This document shows, one piece after another, positions 48,901 through 61,088 of a DNA stretch of 64,000 nucleotides (positions are counted from its first letter, which is position 1; every line of letters starts with the position of its first letter). Made by a program: the position numbers and the translations under genes. The notes beneath the pieces were generated by a model that saw nothing but the letters and a program-made list of their open reading frames with translations, was not told where the DNA came from and made no database searches. Source of the stretch: Monosporascus cannonballus (Eukaryota > Ascomycota > Sordariomycetes > Xylariales); NCBI GenBank assembly GCA_004154925.1, contig QJNS01000077.1:1-64000 (forward strand), given 5' to 3'.

Positions 48901-49652
48901 ATACGATCCTCTTTGTACCACAGGAGAGCAATCGCCATGGTCCAAGCCCTTCTTCCGTCTCCGAAGAGCCATTGGGATGCCGTCATCAACCTCGTACCAG
49001 TGGGCTCGCCGCTACGATGGAGAAGTCAGATCCGACTGGCGCCCGCTCGCCACGGAGGACACAGTATGTGGCGATACCAACCCGGCCGAGACCCGTTCCT
49101 TCAAAATCGGCGCCGAATCGTGCGGCTCTAATTCCAACGCGTGCTACTCGATCGGCACGGCGTCCATCATCCGTCGAGATGGACATCACGTCTGAGACAG
49201 GTCTCGATGCCATCCACGAGTTCGGAGCCGTGCCGTCCTCATTCGCAACCCAGATGGCGATGGCCACGGGCCAGCTCAAGGGGCCGGGCCGAGGCAGCCA
49301 GGACCGCGAGGCGACCGACCGTCTAAGCCGCCTGATGCTCGCGAAGATGAAGACGCTCGAGGAGAGCTTCGCCGACGTTGTAAAGGAGATGCGCGACATG
49401 CGCTCCGCGGTGACCAGCCCCCAGCGCTCGGGCGACGAGACGGGCAGCTCAAGGAGAGTGTCTAGCCAGAGGAGTCGGAAGTCGGGTTCGAAGAACGCGA
49501 GCCTGTCGAGCAGCGTCAAGACGGGCGGGGCGTCGTCGACCTCGAAGAGGAAGATGGTGAAGGGGAAAGGCAAGGCCACGGAAGTTCCCGTGTCGCGGAC
49601 TGAGAGCGAAGTAGAAGAGAGGCAGGCTAGACGCCGGGGCAGCTCGTTCTGA
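45942..49652 (+). CDS. yvc1: TRP-type vacuolar cation channel, YVC1-like
   Basis: Predicted Ca2+-releasing channel of the vacuole membrane, 1,163 residues. Exons: 45942-46266, 46317-47613, 47674-47745, 47798-47866, 47924-49652; introns of 50-60 nt. The N-terminal cytosolic part begins with an acidic stretch (ADFTEADDDDDQDDDEDRD), then the conserved IYNIVHAIRIIVQTRTE and helical ankyrin-free domain. Membrane helices lie at about 360-660, including FLSTCSLFILICLFLSVLS, MSFWNIFDLGILLLLIVYYC and LVAVFVLVLISCSGFFVFF. The pore region follows in QILMGFTPAAWDVWPQYN. The long tail is Ser/Arg-rich with an acidic cluster (DGDDELMTNDDEEEE), which in yeast Yvc1 mediates Ca2+ activation. The last intron (47867-47923) is 57 nt, a multiple of three without a stop, so keeping it would add 19 residues. 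Family call rests on the N-terminal and helix motifs. Confidence 0.85.
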
Positions 49653-50962
49653 GCTAGCTTAATTCAGTTCTCCTACCCATCCTGTTCCGGGTCGGCAGGG
49701 GAAAGGAAGAAACAAAGAAAGGAGGAAGCCCGGAGTTTATTATACCCGGACACCTACCTACCTATCTACCTATGTGCGAGTACACGGAAAAGAGAGCATT
49801 GGCAGACGGCGTTCCGGTTCGGCTTGTACGTATCTGATTTTGGTCGCATGAGTATTGGGTTAAGTGTCAGCCCCGTATAAAGGAAAATGGGGGGACGAGG
49901 GACGGACGGTAGGCTGCATTGGTTTCTCTTTTTCTGGTTGCGTGGCGCGCATCGGTGGCGGCTTTCGGGCAGGAAGGAAGGGAGGCAGGCAGGGAGGGAG
50001 GCAGGGAAGGAGGCAGGGTAGGCTGGACGGCCCGGCTCGCAATCATATTGCTATCATTATTAGGCCTCATTCTTAGGATCGTACCGGACTTGATCGACTC
50101 TGTATATAGATAAGCTGCATTCATCATCTTCCATTCTGCGTCCTCTCCCAAGAACGTGTCCCGCCCTTGGAGCCCCTTTGTAGCTCCCCCTTAGTCGAGG
50201 GGGTATTAATAGGCGAGGTAGAACACGTGTGCTCAGGAACCGGGCTCCAAGACTTAACTCGCGATTAAGCGACTAGCTGTGTCCACGACCACTATGGGTG
50301 ACGATCGTGTATTATCATCTCGGAGCGAGGACCGGGTGCCCGGACAGGATTCCGTTGTTCGCTGCGCGACCAAGTCACCTGAGGTCAGCGCCGCGCAGGA
50401 TCACAAGTCAAATAAGCGTGTGCTACGTCGCTGTCTCGAGGGAAATGTCTCGCATTGGCCACACTTCCGTATCACGCAAACTCGTAAATTACAGCTATTG
50501 CCATTACCAACGCCTGGACGATTACTCACTACCACTGCTCTCCGTCACGTGCTTCGTTTTCTCAGTCTTTGTCGTAACAACGTCCCATAAGAGAAAAGCT
50601 TTCATTCCGCGAGATCACAACGCCGTGGTACCCCTCCTGCAGGCCACTATGTCTCTGCTACTCCGCTACCTGGAAACTCCATCCGAGGCGGAGAAAACAT
50701 TACGCCAATATTGCGGTAGAGTACCAGGATAGGTATGTAGTCTGATCTTCCCACTCTAGCTCATCTGCTCTGTTGCCGTTTTCCTAAGAGAACTCGGTAT
50801 AACCCCCATCAGCCCCCATCAAGAAGCGTCAGGGGATTTCAATTTCTATAATCATCAATCGTATCAAGCCGCCCCCTGCCGCATCAATCGGTATCAGAAT
50901 CGTTTACGGATCGGTCGGTGTACAGGTTGAAATTAATCAACCACGGCAATTGACGCTCCGAT
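49653..50962. other. convergent intergenic region, 1.3 kb
   Basis: Between the 3' ends of the channel and reticulon genes. It holds ACCTACCTACCTATCTACC near 49,752, a purine-rich microsatellite at 49,968-50,018, and no coding signal. Confidence 0.55.
49968..50018. repeat. GGGAGG/GGCAGG purine-rich microsatellite
   Basis: About 50 bases made of GGAAGG, GGGAGG and GGCAGG units, with many short G runs on the plus strand. It can form G-quadruplex or triplex structure in principle and is probably length-variable between strains. Confidence 0.75.
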
Positions 50963-52285
50963 TTAGGCGTGCAGGGGCTCATCAGCCTTGGCACCCGGCT
51001 CCGTAGTCACGAAGCTCTCCTTAGGGGCATTCGGAAAGTCGGACTCGTGCACAACAGGAGGAGCAGGTTTGGGAGTAGCCTCGGGAGAAGCAGATCGGCC
51101 TCGGATTAACTCCTGTGCCTTGTGGGTATATTCACCGACATACTGCTTAGAGAGCTCGGCAGCCTGGGACGTGTGCTTCGTGGCGACCTGTCGCAACTGC
51201 TCGCTCTGAGAGTTGACAACATCGCCAGCCTCCTTGAGGTAGTGGTCGATGAGCTCTTGGTTAGTGACGTAGATGAGAGGCGCAAAGAAGATGGCCGTGG
51301 CGGCGATCAAGGCAAGGCCCCAGTAGGGGACGATCTTGACAAGGAAATAGGAGAGGAAAGCGCCAATGGCAGTCTGTCATACGTGTCAGCAAAGCTATCA
51401 TGGGCTTGAAAGTTGGCAACAAGGCACATACGGCGGCAGAGACAGGGACGTTCTCAGCAAACAAGATGCGCTGTGACTCTATCACAAAGAAGTTGACAAG
51501 CTCGTGGGCGTCGCCAATGAAAGCATCGACCGTCTCTCGAGGAATTGTATAGTACTTGCGAGGTCGGAGTTGAGTGGCCAAGCCATTGTTCAGGATCATC
51601 TTCCCGGAGACCTCGGCAAGGACGGTAACACCCAGGGCCATCCAGGTCAATTTGAGGGCATAACGGGGGAGATCGAGATATCTCGCGGCAAAGATCGACA
51701 AGACAATGGAAGCGTAGGCGATGGCCGAGGCTCCTGGAGATAGTGAATTACCCGTCAGTCCAGGTGGTCTGAGGAGCATGCCACGTACTTTGGAGACTTA
51801 CGAGGGTTATTCCACGACAGAAGCTCGGAGAAGAAGGAGTGGTAATGGGTCAGAGGTTGGCCAGTAGCAGTGTAGTGAGAAGGCGTCTGCTTGGAATTGG
51901 CGAGCTTGGAAAACTCAGAAGACGTCTTCGCTCCCTGCTCCCTCACATTCTGGGCGACGGGGCCTATAAATCGGGGCAAACATCGTCAGCAACATGGCCT
52001 CTGTAATGATAAAAATACAATTCAAGTCGATGTGAATGAGACACGGTGCGAGAAGAGCAGTCATACCATTTGCGAGCTGGTCGTAGGCGGATTGGGCATC
52101 TGGTTACGTTGGTAAGCTCGTCAGCCATCATGACGTCGGATGGTTCGGAGGGTTCCGAGACAACTGCATTTAACTGTTAGCTCCTTGTATTCCGCAACAA
52201 AGGTAACGCTTCAAGATAGGAGTAGACATACCTTACTGCCTTTGAGAGAACCGCCATTGGCGGCCGGGGCAGAGGAATCGGCCAT
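50963..52285 (-). CDS. reticulon-like ER membrane protein
   Basis: ER-shaping protein of 318 residues. Exons: 52285-52237, 52099-52067, 51963-51802, 51733-51432, 51373-50963; introns of 137, 103, 68 and 58 nt. The reticulon homology domain spans about residues 70-240: SFFSELLSWNNPRASAIAYA begins it, then two long hydrophobic hairpins (ASIVLSIFAARY to LKLTWMALGVTVLAEV, and FLSYFLVKIVPYWGLALIAA with IFFAPLIYV) around a hydrophilic loop with VNFFVIESQRILFAENVPVS. The C-terminal region after NQELIDHYL is amphipathic and Gln/Ala-rich, then Pro-rich. Such proteins curve tubular ER. Exon 1 uses donor GTAAGG; a second donor GTATGT lies five bases on but would shift the frame. It starts MADSSAPAANGGSLKGN. 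Fungal Rtn1 family is the best fit. Confidence 0.8.
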
Positions 52286-55200
52286 TTCAGCGTTGGCTTG
52301 TCTTAGGACCAGTAGACGGCTGTCGTGATATTTTGATTGTCCTGGGTGGTGGTTGAAGGTGTGGTAGAGAGGTTTTTGTTTGGGTGCTCCAATGGTTGTT
52401 CAAAGGAACAGAGAGTAATGGGAATAGCACTATGCTGTCTGGCTTATCTGTTATTATTAGCTCACCGTACTTTGTAGCCGTCTCCTGTATAGTAGGGATG
52501 AACACGTGTAGAATGGACCCCTCAGGTGTGAAATATATGCAGTGTGTAGGTAGCCTAAGGTGTATTAAGCATAAGCACAAGCACGTACATACCTTGATGG
52601 TGATGTGATGAGGATACTCGAGGTCAACCCGAAAGTCTGAGGAAGTTGAAAAAGGTGAAGCTTCTGTGTAAAGGTAGAAAAGCGATGGATTTCTTTTCTT
52701 GCAAGCACTCAGGGTGTGCAAGTACCTTTTCCTGTGTGTGTGGGTAGGAGAGTTTTACGGTTACGTAGAGGCTTCTCTTTTTTTGTTTTCAAGACCGGGG
52801 GCTAAGATTCATATGTATGTCGGGATGAATAAAGGTGTGCATGGGGCATGAAGCAAGCAGAAAGGTAAACGCGCAGCAGGCAGTCCAGATACTCCGTGCG
52901 TAGTTAGAGGGGTGATTTCATCGATTTCATCAGCACCTACCTTCCTACCCGGGTATGTACCTGTATTGTAAGGGTTACCTACCCATTGGATACGCCACCA
53001 TGCTTCCCATGCTTCCCGTGTGCCGAATCGCAGACCTCAAAATTACAGCACTGCGTCCTGTGGCTAGTGCATTGGAGCTATGGCCTACAACTTCTATGAC
53101 GGCAGGGTGTTGTCACAGGCCAGTTTGGAAGGATCGAAAGATAAGAGCGACATCAAAGCATCGGACCCACCGGGGAGCTAGACGATCCACCATGGCCAGA
53201 ACGGGCTGTTGCAGCTATGCAGTAGTCTCCTTCCAGACGGCCAGGGCTGCTGCACTTGAGCATCCTCCTCGGTGGCTTCATGTGGCTTGATGATCCAGTC
53301 GATTTCTCATATCAGCCCTGTCGTCTCCGTATCTCACCGTCATTCATTTCTTCTCGACCGTCCTGAAACAGAGCTCCGTAGTGGTAACCGTTAAGCGATT
53401 TGCGTCAGTAACTAATTACCTTAGGTAGGCACAGATATGTATGCATGTACACATGTGAAGCTATCACGACATCACCGTTCAACCCTCGCGAAGAAAATGG
53501 TTGCCGACGTGAATGCCTATAAAAACTCTCCTATGTATGTTAGTTAGGAACACTTGGTTTGGTCGGGAAGGAGACGAATTCCCTGGAAATCGGGGTCTCT
53601 CCGGCGGTACATAGTGCGTATAGCTCCACTCCGTGGTTCCCAAGAAAAGAGGTGCTTACAGCACCCCGAGCATGTCGTCACTTGCATGTGATTATCCGCC
53701 ATAAGCACACGACACCTTCCAGGCCACCCAGTAAGATCTCGTCCAATAGCAGCACCCCAATCGTACCAGCCAACATCCCTCGGTATGATGATGGCTTTCC
53801 GATGACGCGCAGTCGCGCACCTCTACAATCCCGGGCTTTCATCTAGCTGTATTCCCCATTATCGTGAACAGAGAGCGAGATACATAGCGCTGAGTCGAGA
53901 TTGGGCACGTAGTACCTATCTATCAAGTAGCCATCACGGCACGTGCCAAGTAATTAGGCTCTCTGGGCCATTGTACGCGGACCAAGCATTTTCAGCAGAT
54001 GAGCAAGATCCTGTGAAAGGTAGCGACAATACCGCACCGGTGATGGTTTTCTTTTGAAGCGTAGCAGCTCGGTTCGGCATTACACATACCTAACTTTCGA
54101 TGTGGAAAATGGTGTTTATAAACAGCTTCCCAATCGAAAGTAGTTCTAATAACTATTTCGCTGCCTTAATGATTATCAAGAAACCCCTTATTGCGTGGTA
54201 AAGTAGGTATTTGCCCATTTGCCCAAGATTAACTAAGCAATCGGTGGACTCAACTTCGGGGGCATGCTACTCCTTAAATCACTTCATGGACGGCAGGCGG
54301 GCTGGGGCTCCGGCGCCCTTGTTATATAGAGAGCGGGAAGTGGGAGACGGGGATGTGTGGTGTACTGCCAGGGTTGGTTGTGCGAGGAGCAAGGTCACAT
54401 CACCATGGCCATTCTGCACAACGCCCTACCAAGCATGCGCCAAAGACGAGGAGGAAGATCGGAAGGAAATGCAAAAAGTCAATGAAACCACCAACCCAAT
54501 GCGAGCCTGGAGGTATGTTCTGCCGACAGGATAGAATACCGCCACAGTCGTTCCCCCCTCTTTCACGGAACTCAATGCCCAGGCGGACTAGCCAGCTCGA
54601 GATAGTGCATGATATTCATTCTCCGTGCCTCTCGTAGAATAATCGTAGCAAGCATAATACATAGTAGCTCATCATCTCCCTCTGTAGATGGCCTTCGAGA
54701 AAAGTTATTCAGTTTCCATAGCAATACGGTAGCTAGCTACCAAGCAAGGCGTTGTCGATCCACCAGTTCCACTGGGCTTCGTTTATCCCATAATCCTTAT
54801 CAACCATATTTTACTCCTACAGCCATAGGCTAGTTATTACGACCAGGTAGGCATGAATCGTATTTACACCTCGCTCCCCATAAGCTTCACAACACACATC
54901 CTTGCATACAAGGCAGAGATGTGAAGCGTACATCTCTGAACAATCTATGGTGCAATAAGGCACTTATATTCGGATATCATTTCGTATTGTGTCTATCCCT
55001 ATGCCTGCCCCTCCTCTGTATTCCACCTTATCCCCCCGCCACCTCCCATAGGTTCTTTGTACTTCTCAGTTTCCGCATCCCGTCCAGGCCGATGATGCCC
55101 GGGCCGGTTCCGCAGGTGGCACTGCGATGAAGTATGCAACGCTTGCTGCAATGCAAAGCAGGAAAGCACGGAAGCTCGATGCTCCCTCCCCTTTCCAATT

Positions 55201-55693
55201 CTTTCATTTCCCGCCTTAGTAGGCAAGGAAGTAGCTAGTGTTTCCTCCCTTCCCTCCACCCTCCTCTCAAACAAGCCGCAAGCGTCGTTAGGGGTATTAA
55301 ATACATTAGAATTCCACCCCGACTTCCTATGAAAATCTAACATCAATCAAGATGTCCCGTTTTGAAAAATGCACCTCCTCGTAGCCAGCTTTCGTATCTA
55401 CATAGCCACATAGCTGGATCTGTTTGGTGCACAATGCCCAAATAGGGAAAAGCGGGAACGAAGCTCTCGAGCCGTACGCCGGTACAAATGCACCAGTCAA
55501 GGGTTCGTCATGTGACTCTGCCGGCTGAGCCAAACCAGGAAAAAGAGGCTGTTGAGTCTAACAGAGTGCATCGATGGGTCTCCTCGATGTTGTAGAATCG
55601 AATCGTTGAATCGTCACAATACTTGCCTGCCCGACTCGCAGGCGGCCGTCGCAATGCTATGCTTGTAACGTCAAAAGCAGGGACAAAAAGTAC
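52286..55693. other. gene-poor stretch, 3.4 kb
   Basis: Reticulon promoter side and 3' flank of the RabGAP gene. AT- and CT-rich patches alternate, with TAGGTA-type motifs near 53,421 and 53,939. Open frames stay below about 145 codons and none shows a domain. Confidence 0.5.
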
Positions 55694-58600
55694 TCAGCGT
55701 CTCCATCCCCAGAATCCACCACCCGAGGCCGTGTTCGATGACGTAGACACCGGCGGGGCAGCAGTAGCGGCACCGGCATTCTTAACGCCACCACTACCTG
55801 TTTCTGTGATTGAATTCGTCAGCCGTCCCAGTACCCCCATAGCACCTGTCGAAGTCACGTTCGGGATATCTCCCGGGGCAAGCCCGAAGGCCTTTCGCAA
55901 GTTCTCAAGTTTCTGCTTGTACTCGTCAGCCTCCTGGCGCGCGACGGCTTCGGCCGTCTTAGCCTGCACGAGATCCAACACCAAGGCGTCCTGCTCGGGC
56001 GTGCTGCACGGAACCGGCTCGGTCTGTGTGCGGGAGAGCGAAGAAGTTCGCTTCGCGAGGGCCGCCTGCGTGTTGGGTGTCGACTTGCTACGTCCAAGCT
56101 TCAACTCACGGAGCCCCCCGCCGCTCGCCGCACCCGAGCTACCGTTGGAAGCACCCGCAGATGAAAACCAGCCTCCAGCGTCCGCGGGAGTCTCGGAAGA
56201 GGCTCGCACCCGCATAGAGTGGACTTGCCTCTCGAGCCGCTGTTTTTCCTGGTGGAGATTGCGAACATGAGCATGGCTCTCCCGAAGCTGCTCCCGAAGG
56301 GTATTAGCTTCCTGCGCGAGATCCTCAATGCGCCGGTTGAAATTCTGGGACTTGGACATTTCGATGACGAGAAGTTCCTTTGTCCGCGACAGCTCCTCTC
56401 GGAGCTGCGACTTGGTCTCTGGGGAAGAGTTCTGGTCGTTTTCCCTCGAGGGGTCGAAACGGTCTTCGACCGCGTCAATGAGCCGGGTCAATTGCTCCTC
56501 GCTGGGTGGGCCGGAAATCTCTGGGTTGTCTTTGTTCTCCCCATCCGAATCTGCCGAGACTCCCTCATCGTCTAAAGCCATACCCGACGCACTATCTGCC
56601 CTCTTCTTCAATCCATCCAACAAGGACCTCACCGCCTTCTTATCCTCGTCACGTTCTTCCCTTTCCTTCTGCAATTCTGTTGCGAGCACAGCATGGTTGC
56701 GTTGCAGCTCGCTTAATGCGGTGAGCAGATCCTCGATCTGAGTGTGCAGGTTTTTATCGGCCATATGGCTCATGTGATGTTTCGGACCAGTGGGTGTGGA
56801 TTCGCGGATCGAGGAATCATCAACAGTGGACGAATCCCGAGACACGGTAGTGGCATCGGTTGATGACGAGCTAAGAACGCTCGACGAGCTGGCTTCCATG
56901 GAATTCAGGGTGGATGCTATGCTCTGTTTTGATGTGCTTCTTCGAAGCATGCTAAGTGGCCTTAACGGCCCGTTGAGACCTGGAGATAAAGCTCCCGATT
57001 TCGAAGAGTTGCTTGCGGCCCAGAGGCGACCCAAGAACCGGGAGGCCGCCGTCGTAATATCGGACGTGCGGGCGGCATTCGCAGCAACCTTTTCCTCTCT
57101 ATAGGCCTGCTCGAGCTGTGCTAACTTTTCTCTAGTTACCACGTAAGAAAGACTAACGAAGTCATCCACGAATTCATCGGCGTTGTAATGATAACAATCC
57201 CACAGACCCCGGGATAGAAGAAGCTGCATCACATCTTCGAGCTCGGTGCAGGCCAGGATGCGGCTCTCATTCTTTCGCATGAGTGACAGGGCCACCCGCA
57301 TTATTGTCTCGGATGCACCCTCGGCAAAGATGACATCGTAGATGCGAAACAACATGGGCAGGGGGCATGTTACTGCGAAGAACGAGAGGAACCATTGTGA
57401 AACGTAGGCGGGATCGACCTGAAGATACTCCAGATGGTTCGATAAGTAAGTAAAATTCTGCCGAAGAAGCTCTCGAAATTGGTATATTCGGACATGCAAT
57501 CCCGACAAGTCAGGTAAGAAGCAGGACCGCAGATCATAGCGCTCCATCAAGCTGTAAGATCATGACCGTGTTAGCCTCCAGACATCGGCTCGAAGTGAAG
57601 GAACCCACGAGGGGTGGGATTGATTGAGTGAGACTTACCGAACTAGGACGCAGAAAGCCTGGCTGTCTGGCATATGCATCAACAGCGGGCCAACCAGAAA
57701 AGCAAGTCCTTGGCAGTACCCGATCTTCTGGTCATAAAGACTGAAACATTTCAAGACTCGTCCCAGCATTCGCTGGCCATCGCCTTCCGGGTCCCGGAAC
57801 ATATCCACGCCGGGGAAGCTCCTGCCCAGGTCTTTGCCGATTAGCCCTTCGTAAGGGCTCGTCTCGCCACTCAGCCTGTCAAACTGCTCCAGGAGCAATG
57901 TGTCACGGGCCCCCGCCATGCTCTGCCAAACGACCCCTCGGAGCGGTGGCGGCACACCCTTGCGAATCTTTTTAGACAACAACGTAGGTAAGCGGGCCGC
58001 CGTTTGCTGATAGTCCTTCACAAGAGCCATATAGAACTCAAGGTCGGTCATAGGCGGAGGAGGGAGGACCGAGTAACGCAGAGCGGTAGGTGTCGGCCCA
58101 TTGACCATATCTCGGAGCTGCGCCATCGAAGGCGGTCTCGGACGACGGGCGGCAGGTTGTTCTCTGACTTGGACCTTTACACTCTTCGGGTTCGTTGCTA
58201 ATTTGTTATTTTCTTGTTCGAGCCGTGCCAGAAGCATGGCCGTGGACTGTGTTGGTAGGCACGTCAGCACCCATCTCGAGGCTTAAGTGTAAAAGGATCA
58301 AAGGGGCAACTGAAGCTATAATTGGGAATGGTCACGAGAAAGGAGGGTTAAACACACGTTATCATCTTGCTCCTTGACTTCTTCGTCCTCGGTTTTCTGC
58401 AATTGCTCCCAATTGACCTCCTCCTCATCAGAGTCGCCGTCCGCGGAATTGTTATCCTGTGCCGGTTCATCTCGATCGCTAGAGCTGCCGACACACTCTT
58501 GAAGCTCGTCGGCTAGGATACTTGGGGCCTCAATATACGTCTTTGGTGATAGACAGACCTCCGCCCCACTGGCGGATTCTGTGTCCTTCATCGGCGTCGA

Positions 58601-58849
58601 CACGGCGCTTGTGGGTGTGCACTCGGGCCCAAAAATGCTTTTCCTAGAAGGCAACGCATTGGGCGGCAGGTCCGTGTTCACCGAGAGGGAGGGCGGCTCT
58701 GACAAGCGGACAGTAACCATGGAATCGTGTCCTGGAAATGTTCGGCTCTCAGTAGGTGACTTAGTCATATCTGATTCAGCAGTCGTGGACGCGATGCGAG
58801 TGGCTTGGGGAGATGCCTTTCCCTGCTGGATCTCGGGATCTGCCTCCAT
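55694..58849 (-). CDS. TBC-domain Rab GTPase-activating protein, Gyp5-like
   Basis: Regulator of Rab-dependent transport between Golgi and plasma membrane, 985 residues. Exons: 58849-58358, 58246-57639, 57551-55694; introns of 111 and 87 nt, the second inside the TBC domain (FCVLVR|LMERYD). An acidic, Ser-rich N-terminus (DGDSDEEEVNWEQLQ) is followed by a short Gln/Lys helix. The TBC domain is at about residues 262-500. It has both catalytic fingers: Arg306 in IGKDLGR (IxxDxxR motif) and Gln343 in YCQG. The Ser-rich middle leads into long coiled coils (IEDLLTALSELQRNHAVLA; REELSRTKELLVIEMSKSQ; RIEDLAQEANTLREQLRES). The protein ends in a Gly/Ala-rich tail, GGGFWGWRR. Both fingers intact means active GAP is expected; the Gyp5 assignment rests on layout and is the likeliest of the TBC families. 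Confidence 0.85.
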
Positions 58850-61088
58850 GATGATGGAGTACGAAGTGCAGGCCTTATTCTGGAGTTTTCCGAGATAGCG
58901 GGTAGATACTGGAATGTCGTGTTTTTGGTTCCCAAGAATGTCGTTTGGCCCCCTCTTTTCCACTATTGGTTGATAAATATCGCCGATGTCTTTCCAGAGT
59001 CGTTCTGCTTCTCCGTTCCCGCAATCCAGGATTCGGGTTGTTCCTCCTTCACTTACAACGATTGCTCGTCAGGTCAAGGCAACAGGGGTAGTAGGGGTAT
59101 GTGCTTTTTGCGGTGTGGGCTCTCAGTTAAGACTAGGAGCCGGGGAGTCGAAGAAAATGCAGAGCGGTACGGTACGTATGCAACTCCGGGGCTGTGCTAT
59201 ATGATTCTTCAGAGTCGTCTTTGTCGTTGATTCAAGGTCTTCGAGTCGAGGTGACTGTTGAAAGATTCGGCACAATGAATGAGTGAATCAACTGGACTTA
59301 ATGAGTGAAGCGGAATCCAGGGCCCATCCAATTGACCCAACTCGCCTTGTCATGTGGCTCCAGACTTTAGAATCTGGACAGCTTGTTGCTGGAGCGTCAA
59401 AGAGCGGAGAGACGAGAGATGGGACAATTCCATGTACGAGGATCGCCGAGGGTAGGGGAGGGAGTGGAAGAGATCCTCCTCCCTAGCAATGCCTAGGCAT
59501 GTAAGAACCTAATAGGGACTTATCTTGAGGTGACAGCAGGGCATGGGTTTGGGCATAATAATACTAATAATAATAATAGCAATAATGAACGAAGCGACTA
59601 TCATCACTTCAAGATATGCAACGAGTAGTAGAACCAACCCCTCAGGCAAACCACCGAACAGAACAAGAAATGATGGATTATCAGTGAAGGACAAGGGCAG
59701 GGGACTGAAAAGGCGGCATAAAGAACGGAACAGCATTGAAGAATCCCTAGCCTCCTCTGTCTCCTATCTGCACGGCCCGCCATCAAACATATTTTGAAAT
59801 CTTAGAGCACTAGAACAGATTAAATCAATCGAATTATCAAAGTTTCCATAACCATCCGGCAGCTCGCTCTCGCCCTTTCCCCCAAAGCGTTAGGGAGGCC
59901 AAACCCGCCCGCCAATCAGCGCGTCTAATGGTGTTCCAGTCAATATGGAGTGGCGCCGTGTTGGCTCGGCGGGCGCGTTCTCATTGGGTTAGATCGGCTA
60001 GGTGGGGGCGGTTTACCCCTGACCCTGACACTTTGCAGGTTACAGGGATGTGCTATTCCCCAGCTTTGGAAAGGTCAATTTAGCTTCTTTTATGCGCCTG
60101 CACGCCCGCTGCACGCCCACTGCACTGCACGCTTCGTCGCTGCATTTGCCTGCGAACCCTTTTCCTTACTAATGCGCTATTCAACCTTTAGGTAGGTGGA
60201 AGCACATGGCTGACGGGAGGCGACCCAAGATCAGACGAAGCTGCCGTATCGGTCCGAGTAGAAGGCCCTGGTTGAGGTCAAATTAGGGAGGCATCGCGGA
60301 ACTACGTAACCTCGCTCCAAGTTGCTCCAAGGTTCATTCATCATCATATGCCGCAACCTCGAGCTGCACTTGCATCCCGATTCTGCTGATCTGCTCTTGA
60401 TGCATACATAAAAAAGGCGGGCGAACAGAAAACTACTGGCTTGGCAACCTTATACATAAAACTAGGAAGCTTTGGGAACCAACTACGGCCTACATAAATA
60501 TGAACATGCATGGCAAGGACCTTGCAGCTGCGATTCCCCACATTGCAATTAATATGTACCTTGATAATGCCCAAGCCATGCGGTTCCCGCCATCTCGTGA
60601 TAGTGGGCGAGCTTTCTTTTGTCGGTCTGAAACCTTACGAGGCTATTAAATCTCAGACAACAGCTTCACCAGTCCCGAGACTGAGCTATCCAATATCCTA
60701 GATGCCGTATATACTCGCATGTTTACTTCAAAACCCCCGTCCTCCTGAGTTCCCAACGCCCAACGCCGGCAAAGCCCCTTTCTCTATGTAGTATATAACC
60801 GAGTGGTAAACCTGGTGGTATCTCCAAGCAGCGTCTGTCGTACTCGACGTCATCTATGTAATGAAAGTAAAGACCATTCCAATAGCCGCGTCATCGTCCA
60901 TCCGGCCAGGGACCGGTAGAGTGTCGTGTCTATAAATTCCTAGCGTAGCCCATTCGCCGATCCAAGTATTAGGTAGGTTGCTCCATTAGATCTCGGGCTC
61001 GGCTGTTATGTAGTAAGAGGGTCCCACCGCGAGGAATCCGGCATCATGGTCTCATGTATAATTTCCATGCCGTCGAACATGGTCCTCC
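58850..61088. other. intergenic, 2.2 kb
   Basis: RabGAP promoter side and 3' flank of the SSXT-like gene. It has an AAT microsatellite (59,555-59,586) and short GGTAGGTGG-type motifs near 60,190. The open frame of the RabGAP continues upstream of its ATG to about 58,963 without another ATG. No separate gene is seen. Confidence 0.5.
59555..59586. repeat. AAT trinucleotide microsatellite
   Basis: About 32 bases of imperfect AAT units interrupted by ACT and GC. It is an ordinary simple repeat. Confidence 0.8.

Noticed and set aside
52100..52236. Extra coding exon in the reticulon after the AAATGCAG acceptor
   Set aside because: Every phase of such an exon gives a stop or shifts the downstream frame; a single 137-nt intron fits.
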